Source: Yamagishiella unicocca (lineage: Eukaryota > Chlorophyta > Chlorophyceae > Chlamydomonadales > Volvocaceae). From it: a stretch of 64,000 bases of DNA. This document shows, one piece after another, positions 57,301 through 64,000 of this stretch (within the stretch, counting starts at the first letter, position 1; each line of letters begins with the position of its first letter). Position numbers and translations under genes: made by a program. The stretch is taken from assembly GCA_003116995.1 (NCBI GenBank), contig BDSL01000023.1, positions 868,001 to 932,000 on the forward strand. The letters are read 5' to 3'. The notes beneath the pieces were generated by a model. It was given only the letters and a program-made list of their open reading frames with translations. It was not told the DNA's origin and did no database searches.

Positions 57301-58883
57301 GCCGCCTCCTCCAGCAGCACCAGGTCTCGGGCGGTGGTGAGGTCCCAAACCGCCCGCACGCCCAGCGACTTGAACCAGGCGGCCAGCCGGGTCAGAGTCT
57401 GGCTGGGGCTCAGTTGGAAGTAGGCTGCGGGGGTTGGGGGGAGGTGTGTAAGGGGGGGGGAGGTGCGTAAGGGGGGGGGGAGGTGCGTAAGGGGGGGGAG
57501 GTGCGTAAGGGGGGGGGAGGTGCGTGGGGTGCGACGAACCGTGGTGGTGTGGGCGGTGCGGTGGAGAAGGCGCACAGGGGGGTGTATAAAAACCGTTTTA
57601 CGCAACGGGACAGGATAGTTGGCTCATGGTCGTCGGACACCAGTTCTGTGGGCGCATGCTGGAGCACTGGAAATGCACTGTGCGCGCACAGGGGGGGTAC
57701 AACGCGATGAGGGAGGGGCTGCCGGCGGGCAGGGTCAGTCAACGAAGGAGCGCCACACCGACCACCCTTTCACATCCAGCCCCGGCAGGGCGGCGGCTAT
57801 AACAACCCTTTCGAAACCCAAACCCGACCAAACCGAAAAACACAGCCCCCCCCCGTCTACCTCGCTGCCCGACGACCATGCGCCCACTATCTTGTCGTTT
57901 ATTCGTGTCACCGGTCTCACACCACCCCCCGTCTACCCGCCGATCCCCACCCCCGCCCCCTGCCCTTCCCATCCCCACCCCGACCGCCCCCTCCAGCCCT
58001 CTCCCTCACCCGCCAGCGCCGCCCTCGACTGCGGCGACACCGTGACCACCACAGCGACCCGCGGGTCGGTCAGCCGCGCCAGGAACTCCTCGCTGCTCTG
58101 CTGCTGCAGAAGCACCGTCTCCGCTGAGGTGATGCAGCCACTGCAGGCCAGACAGTCGTGCAGCGACACCTGGGGGGGGAGGAAGAGGTGTGCGGCGGGT
58201 GTCTGTAAGTGCCTGTAAGTTTACCGGGATGAGGACTGGACGGGTTGGCCGTGTAGCGTCTTCCTCTCGCTGCATTGCGCCCGGCTGCAGAGACCCCCGA
58301 CTCGCCTTTATTGGGTCGCTCGGCGGGGGTGCTGGTGCGGCGGCCCCCGGTCCCTTAAGCCCACGGACAGTAGCACGGGGCTGTAGCAGGACCTCCTCCG
58401 ACGTCTGCGGCGGCAGTAGGGGGAGGAGGCAGTAGCACGGGGGGGGGTGGAGGGCAGGTGCGGGGAAGACGTGGGCGAGATGGGGGGGAGGTGGGTTGGG
58501 GGCTAGGGGGCGGGGCGGGGAAGGCGCCTGCATGACGTAACATGGTGTAGAAGGGAGGATGCAACGGAGGGGCCAGGCGGCACCACCTCAGCGGCTGCGG
58601 AAGGTGGCGAGAGGTGCGAAGAGGAGCGGGAAATGGAGGAAGCGAGAAAATGGGGCATGCCAGGTCTATGGGCAGCCATGCGGAGCAGCCGGCGTCGACG
58701 ACGGCGATGGCGACGGCGACAGGCGACGGCGACGGTGTTGCTAGTTTGAGAGGGGCGCCGAGCGCTGTAAGCTGGGCGCACCTCGCTGGCTTTGAGTTTC
58801 CCATTAAGCGCCACAACGCAGTCCTGAGACGGAGCGATGTAGTCGTTCAAGTCCGCCACCCGGATGGTCGATGAGAACTCCAT
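54369..58883 (-). CDS. NAR1: NAR1/IOP1 (NARFL), cytosolic Fe-S cluster assembly factor
   Basis: This [FeFe]-hydrogenase-like protein bridges the early scaffold and the late targeting complex of the cytosolic iron-sulfur assembly (CIA) pathway. Nine exons give 485 aa with perfect phase: 58782-58883, 58010-58169, 57286-57424, 56955-57046, 56234-56487, 55655-55942, 55176-55289, 54730-54876, 54369-54530. The N-terminal cluster ligands are Cys22 (IAPSQDC) and Cys40/43/46 ([11 protein letters not shown]). H-cluster-like ligands are Cys163 (ASACPGW), Cys219 ([12 protein letters not shown]) and Cys399/403 ([16 protein letters not shown]). The order and spacing fit human NARFL (476 aa) rather than a true hydrogenase. 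The protein ends VANW; a C-terminal Trp is the family's docking feature for the CIA targeting complex. Several introns are filled with tandem repeats. It is divergent from the SLF-repeat gene. Confidence 0.95.
55109..55182. repeat. Small tandem duplications at the exon 7 donor of NAR1
   Basis: GCAGCCGCACCTGCTGCC is doubled (about 55141 and 55167), so the donor CAG|GTGCGG occurs twice 24 bp apart. CGCAACCATGTC is doubled just upstream at 55113-55137. Confidence 0.8.
55966..56036. repeat. 17-18-bp tandem repeat in NAR1 intron
   Basis: Four units of GGGTACGACAAGG(T/G)(T/A)TA, immediately upstream (minus strand) of NAR1 exon 6. Confidence 0.85.
56134..56185. repeat. 26-bp tandem duplication
   Basis: Two copies of ATGAAACGCTTCCTGCCTTT CTGCAC in a NAR1 intron. 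Confidence 0.95.
56795..56915. repeat. About 20-bp tandem repeat in NAR1 intron
   Basis: Degenerate copies of CTACAACGTAAGCCCTCCCAT in the intron between exons 4 and 5. Confidence 0.85.
57425..57530. repeat. G-run minisatellite at NAR1 exon 3 acceptor
   Basis: Five to six units of GGTGCGTAAGGGGGGG(GGA). On the minus strand this is the pyrimidine tract leading directly into the acceptor of exon 3 (57424). Runs of 7-9 G on the + strand could form G-quadruplexes. Confidence 0.9.
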
Positions 58884-59421
58884 CCTGCGGTGGCCCGCAG
58901 CGCGGCGCGGCGCCGACGCTTGAAACTTAGGAATATGTTGTTGCGAAAGGTCTGATAGTGGCGTGTGGCGCGAAAGCGAAACAAATTTGCGGGTGGTTCT
59001 GGGGCCACTGGCCAACTACAGCCGACGGTGCGACTTGCCGATATACTATCTGACCTCTATTTATGTGTGAATGTTGGAAAAGAACACACTAAGCGTATAC
59101 AAAACATCGGCATGGGTGACGTTGCCGTGGCAACCATGTTGGTTCGCGCCAACTGCGGTTGCCCAACAAACCTCCTGCGGAGAATAATCACGTAATCCGT
59201 CCGTGTTCTAATCTGTCCATGGGCATTCATGCCGCAGAGCATCGGCGATCCCAGGCCGGGCCTGACACGACCCGCATCGGTGCCCGGACTAACCTCTGGC
59301 CGCACAATACCTCGATGCTGCCCGCTGAGCACTGTAGTATGGTCCGCGTGGTCCGTAAAATGCCGTAATAGCTCGCGACCCGTAGCAGACATCTCGACCG
59401 CACCCATCGTTCCTGTCATCG
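58884..59421. promoter_or_regulatory. Bidirectional promoter region, NAR1 / SLF-repeat gene
   Basis: 538 bp between divergent start codons. It must contain both promoters. No convincing TATA box was seen. No ORF here has coding support. Confidence 0.5.
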
Positions 59422-62400
59422 ATGGCGCTTCACTGCGACGCCGCGCCCGGCGCCTCGTCATCGCATGCTCACGCCAACGGCGCGACGGCTCTCCGAGCTT
59501 TGGTGGCGACGACCCAGCCGGTAAGGGTTCCGGAACCGCCTGCCTCGCGCCGCTTCGTCACTTCCCTCGCCCCTGGTCCTCACAACGAAGCCCTCATCCT
59601 CCCTTGGCGACCCATAACCGTCCGGTAACACACCCGCCTACTGCCTCCCTGACGATCCGATCCCCCTGTTTACCACTGCTGCTGCCGCTACTGCCACTGC
59701 TGCCTGTCACTGCTGCTGCCGCTACTGCCACTGCTGCCTGCCACTGCTGCTGCCGTTACTGCCACCGCAGAGCCTTACGCCTTCGTGTCCGCACTGCTCA
59801 GCGGCGATCAGCCCCACCAGCTCGCGGGAGCCCCGCATCAGTACGCCTGGGTGCCCTTCCGTAGCGCCCTGTACCTGCCCCTCTGGCTGCGGGGCGGACA
59901 CAACGAGTGGTGGCGGCTGCGCCGCGTTCCCGCACCGCCACCAGCACCGCCACCACCACCACCACCACCACGATCGCCACCACTAGCACCGCCGCCTGCC
60001 GTTCGCGCCACGTCATCCTCCACGTCACCCTCCATGACAAACGCGGCGGTGACGGGCCCAAAGGGACCCCATTCGTCTCCACCAATCGGCGGCGGTGCCG
60101 TTGTCTCTAGAGCCGCCGCCGGCCGCGGCGATGGTGACGTCAGCAGTGCCATCAACGCCGGGGCGCCCCCACTGCTAGCGGATGGCTCAACCCAGAAGGG
60201 CACCGGAGGCTGGCGATTGGGTTCCGGGGCGACTGCCAGCGGTGCCGAAAAGGGTTCCGGAGCTGCTGAGCCCGCTGCGGAGCTCGCTGAGGGCGGAGGC
60301 GGCTCGGGGCTCGCTGCCCCCCCTGGAGGGGGAGGGCGGCCTCAGCTGTGGCGGATGGGTAGCGGGGGAGGGTCCCAGCCGCAGGGGCAGACCGGGCAGG
60401 AGCGGCAGGGGCAGCAGGAGCAGCGGGGTCCCACGGGGACAGCCGACTGTGTGTCGCCACGGTGGGTGCTGGGCAGCACGATACCGCCGAGGCGGACCCT
60501 GCCACCGCCGCCGTCGGAGTTGCGAGACATCGCCAGTGAGGGGGCAGTGGCAGCGGGCGACGTCAACGTGGCAGCGGGCGACGGCAACGTGGCGGCGGCG
60601 GCTAGGGCGGGGCAGGGGGGAGGCGCTGGAGAGGAGGTTGGGGAGGAGGAGGAGGAGGGGGAGGAGGAGGAGGGGGAGGAGGAGGAAGGGGAGGAGGAGG
60701 AGGGGGAAGAGGACATGAGCGGACCCATACCCCAGCCCCAGCGTAAGTCGCTCTTCGTCCGCGGCTGGGACGTGCCCGTACGGACACGGCCGCAGCCTCA
60801 ACCGCCACCCCAGTTGGTGGGGCCTTACGCCCAGCTAGGTGCTGGAACTGAGCAGCAGCTGGGACCGGGTGGGGCCTCTGGGCCATGGGCGGGTGGGGCT
60901 GGGGGCGGACGGGAGGATGTGTCGCTGGACAGTGTCCGGGGCAGTGAGGTGGTGCTGGACAGTGTCCGGGGCAGTGAGGTGGTGCTGGACAGTGTCCGGG
61001 GCAGTGAGGTGGTGCTGGACAGTGTCCGGGGCAGTGAGGTGGTGCTGGACAGTGTCCGGGGCAGTGAGGTGGTGCTGGACAGTGTCCGGGGCAGTGAGGT
61101 GGTGCTGGACAGTGTCCGGGGCAGTGAGGTGGTGGTGCCGGAGGGCCCTATGCCTCGGCGCTCGCTGTTCATGCTCGGTACGGCAATTCCGCGGCGGGAG
61201 CCGCCGCCGCCACCGCCACCGCCGCCGCCAGTACTGCTGGGGTCGCCGCAGGCGGCGGGCGGTAGGGAGCAGCCGCTGCTGGCGGGGCGGCTCGCGGCGA
61301 GAGCAGTTGAAGATGTGGTGGGGAAGGCAGCAACAGAGGATACAGCGGAAGACGAGGAGGCAGAGGAGGAGGAGGCTGAGGAGGCTGAGGAGTCTGAGGA
61401 GGAGGAAGCTGAGGAGGAGCAGGCTGAGGAGGAGGAGGAGGCTGAGGAGGAGCAGGCGAGTACCCCGGCGGTTCCTGCTCCTCGTGGATCGCTGTTCGTC
61501 CGCGGAGGCGCTATCCTTCACCGCGAGCGGCCGCCAGCACTACAGCAGCAAGTGCAGCAGCAGGTGCAGCAGCAGCAGCAAATGCAGCAGACCGTGGTTG
61601 AAGCGGCGGAGGGTTCGGGGCGCCCCCGGGTTTCGATACCTCCGATCCCCATGTTCTCCCTAGGGGCTGTGCCTCCCAGAGATATGGCGGCGCCAGCAAC
61701 GGACCCAGCGGAGGGTGCTGGCACCCCGCCCGCAGCCGTCAGTCCCGACCCCGACGCGTCTGGCCCCCCGCGCAAGCTGCTGTTTGTTCGGGGTGGGGCC
61801 ATCCCATTCCGGAGCCCGCCCCCGCAACCGCCCTTGCAAGAGCAGCTCGGGACGAGGCCACTGCTGGAGGGGCGCGGAGTGAGGGCGGTTGAGGATCCTG
61901 TGGCGGCGGCAACAGTTGAGGAAGCAGGAGACGAGGATGCGGCAGAGGAAGAGGAGCAGGAGGAGGATGAAGAGGAGCAGGGGGAGGAGGAGGCGGAGGA
62001 GGGAGATCTGGAGGCTAGTGGCCCGGTGGTGCCCCGCGCACGCGGATCGCTCTTCATCCGCGGCGGTGAAATTCCGTTCCGTGAGCGGCCGGCGCAGCCG
62101 ACGCAGCAGCAGCAGACGACACAGCAGCAGCAGCCGGCACAGCAGCAGCAGCCGGCACAGCAGCAGCAGCAGCCGACACAGCAGCAGCCGACACAGCAGC
62201 AGCCGTCTGTGGTGGCACATGATGGCACCGGCGATAGCAGTAGCAGTAGCAGCAGTAGCAGTAGCAGTGGCAGCGGCAGTGGCAGCGGTGTCGGCGGGGC
62301 CATGGAGCGAGCACCACCTCGCACCGCCGCCGACTTCGCCACGGCCTGGCAGTCGTACCAGGCGCTCACGCAGGCCAAGCTACGCCTGCAGGGCCGGGTT

Positions 62401-64000
62401 CAGTCGCCACCACCGCCACCACCGCCACCACCACCACCATCGCCACGATCGCCTTCGGTACCGGGCGCGCAGCAGCAGCAACCTCTGCGCCTGCAGCCGC
62501 AGCCGCAGCCTCCCACACCTCTAGACGGGCAGCTGCTGCAGCAGCAGCAGCCACCGCCGCCGCAAACGCAGCTGCTTCTTCGGGGTTCTGGTCCACAGTC
62601 GGTTTCGAAGCTAGGTCTCGATGGGGGGTTCAGCGAGGATGGCGAGCGCGCTAAGCCGCAGCCGCGACAGCCGCCAGCACGGCCCGCTGGGCCAGGGCCG
62701 GGCGCCGCCGCAGGCCCGGGCGGCCAGCAGCCCACCCTGCACTACCTGCCGCCTGGCCTGGAGGAGCGGCGCCCTGGAGGAGGAGGAGGAGGAGGCGGGG
62801 CGGCGGGAGGGGGGCTGCAGGGGCAGGCAGGGGCAGTTGGCTCCGGGCCGACAACGTCGTCGAGGTCATCCTTTCCGCCGTCGCCATCGCAGCAACAGAG
62901 GGCACCGGTGACTCGCGGTGCCGCCACCCCGGGACCCCGTTCCGGGCTAGCAGTAGCCGGCGCGGGTGCACCGATGAGTGCGCCCCTGCAGGCCGCTGGA
63001 GTCGCGCCCTTGACAGCCATGCAAGCCGCCGCAGCCGCCGCAGCCCCTGTGGTCGTGAGGTCTGCAGCCGCTTCCGACACACCTCCCACGGCCGCAGCAG
63101 CCGCCGCCGCAGCAGCAGCAGCAGCAGCGGCTGGCCGAGCCCCCAAGGGTCGGCCCTTCGAGTGGGAGCTGTCAGTTAGCTGCTACGGATCGGAGACTCG
63201 GCCGGGGGAGCGGCTGATCAGGTGGATATGGTGGTGTTTTGCGGTGCCGTACACGGGTCCCGAGTATCCCCAACCCAACCCATACATTCTGTCTTACGAT
63301 CCCCATGTCGGGGGCGTCCTAGACGAGAGTGATACCCGCCATATCGTACCGATCGCCCCCGTTCTCCAACCCTTCTTCTTCTTCTTTTTTGTCGTTCTCC
63401 TGTGCCGATGTGGGAGTTTCCTGACTGCCCTGCCCCAGCCCACCGTCTGCTGTGTGTTTCGTGAGCCCGCCAGTTCTAAAACACCCCCGCCGGCCTAGCT
63501 TTCATCCGGCACACGATGGCCCAGGGCTGGGCTTCGCGGTTCGTCCTCCGACCGTCCCAACAAGTTCTCCGGCATGCACACTGACTGAATCAGACGTTCC
63601 ACGCTCGTCGTATCCTAACCTATCCGATTCTTTGCCTCTCGTACGACCAATACTTGTTTCTACGCTACCCCACGCCCCCCGGGCCTTGCAGCTGGACTCG
63701 CGTATGTGCCCTGCCCGGTGGAGACCTAGCTATGGACGCCGCGATACTGGCGGCGGAGCGCCACCTGAACAGCCCGCCGCCGCCGCCGCCGCCCCCTGCC
63801 GCAGCAGACCCGCCGTACGAATCCTCTGACGCCGCCGCCGACGCCGCCACGTCCTTTCTCGTCGCGCCTGACGTCAGCAACGACCGCAACGGCAGCAACC
63901 GCAAGAGTCCGGGACTGCAGCTCCAGAGAGCGCTGCGGTCGCCTCACCTCCTCCACAACGGAGGCGGCCACGGCTGGTCAGGAGCTTCAGCAGCAGCAGA
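59422..64000 (+). CDS. Large low-complexity protein with SLFxRGGxIP repeats, 3' end outside window
   Basis: No known family. Exons: 59422-59520 (MALHCDAAPGASSSHAHANG), 59773-63221, and 63692 to the window edge; phases agree (0, then 2) and the last exon stays open for 102 codons. At least 1285 aa. After a short Trp/Leu-rich segment (SALYLPLWLRGGHNEWWRLR) the protein is Pro/Gly/Ala-rich. A motif recurs about seven times between 60470 and 62110: RKSLFVRGWDVPVR, RRSLFMLGTAIPRRE, RGSLFVRGGAILHRE, RKLLFVRGGAIPFR, RGSLFIRGGEIPFRE, plus the weaker SPRWVLGSTIPPRR and PMFSLGAVPPRD. Copies are separated by acidic (EEEEGEE), polyQ and polyP spacers. Seven identical 30-bp units encode LDSVRGSEVV. Beyond 63100 KGRPFEWELSVSC may start a folded domain. 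Reading through 63222-63498 without splicing gives a Phe-run that looks like an intron pyrimidine tract. Confidence 0.6.
59660..59768. repeat. About 39-bp tandem repeat in intron 1
   Basis: Two and a half copies of CTGCTGCCGCTACTGCCACT GCTGCCTG(T/C)CA, ending at the exon 2 acceptor of the SLF-repeat gene. Confidence 0.85.
60925..61134. repeat. Seven identical 30-bp coding repeats
   Basis: Seven perfect copies of a 30-bp unit beginning CTGGACAGTGTCCGGGGCAG, in frame, each encoding LDSVRGSEVV. Nucleotide identity indicates very recent expansion or concerted turnover. Confidence 0.98.

Noticed and set aside
63222..63498. Unspliced C-terminus with a poly-Phe segment after the SLF-repeat exon
   Set aside because: The Phe run is a pyrimidine tract; the donor at 63221 and acceptor at 63691 keep a long open frame to the window edge.

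Overview
This is nuclear DNA of a green alga, most likely a volvocine (Chlamydomonas/Gonium/Volvox-type) species. The coding exons are GC-rich and broken up by many short GT-AG introns. Introns are crowded with minisatellites. TGTAA, the green-algal poly(A) signal, lies downstream of several genes. Most genes have their best matches in plant or algal families. Every gene was read by joining exons by eye, with splice phase as the test. No rRNA, tRNA, CRISPR array or intact transposon was recognised.

Layout. (1) 1-1925 +: 3' part of tubulin-folding cofactor C (TBCC). (2) 3665-10442 -: secreted DUF1254/DUF1214 protein with a Ser/Pro-rich tail, 15 exons. (3) 10.5-13.8 kb: no gene I can support. 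(4) 13.85-16.3 kb -: exons of an unidentified coiled-coil protein, plus a RAP-like fragment. (5) 16968-21356 +: kinesin-14 with a C-terminal motor, damaged by a one-base deletion and a local inversion. (6) 21.5-24.3 kb: repeat-rich debris with two 164-bp direct repeats. (7) 24360-26012 +: intronless BTB/BACK protein. (8) 28122-31178 -: plastid-targeted isocitrate lyase/PEP mutase family enzyme. (9) 32604-37340 -: plastid-targeted SAM methyltransferase. (10) 39089-41504 +: SGNH/GDSL esterase. (11) 41720-44635 -: F-box protein. (12) 44913-51305 +: PP2C phosphatase with a CS/PIH-like N-terminus. (13) 51728-53422 +: disordered, Gln/His/Gly-rich protein. (14) 54369-58883 -: NAR1/IOP1 (NARFL), a cytosolic Fe-S assembly factor. 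(15) 59422 to the right edge +: large low-complexity protein with a recurring SLFxRGGxIP motif, cut by the window end.

The genes are unrelated housekeeping and signalling loci, not an operon or a defence island. TBCC and kinesin-14 act on microtubules. NAR1 matures Fe-S proteins. The two enzymes with transit peptides act in the plastid. F-box/PP2C and NAR1/SLF-repeat form divergent pairs with short shared promoters (277 and 538 bp). GDSL/F-box and the disordered protein/NAR1 are convergent pairs.

The most unusual observations are the inverted exon block in the kinesin motor together with a perfect 70-bp palindrome near its 5' end; an apparent CS-PP2C fusion; an ICL/PEPM enzyme lacking the signature cysteine; 5-bp and 10-bp microexons supported by phase; three GC-AG introns; splice sites embedded in minisatellites; and the uncharacterised SLFxRGG repeat protein.
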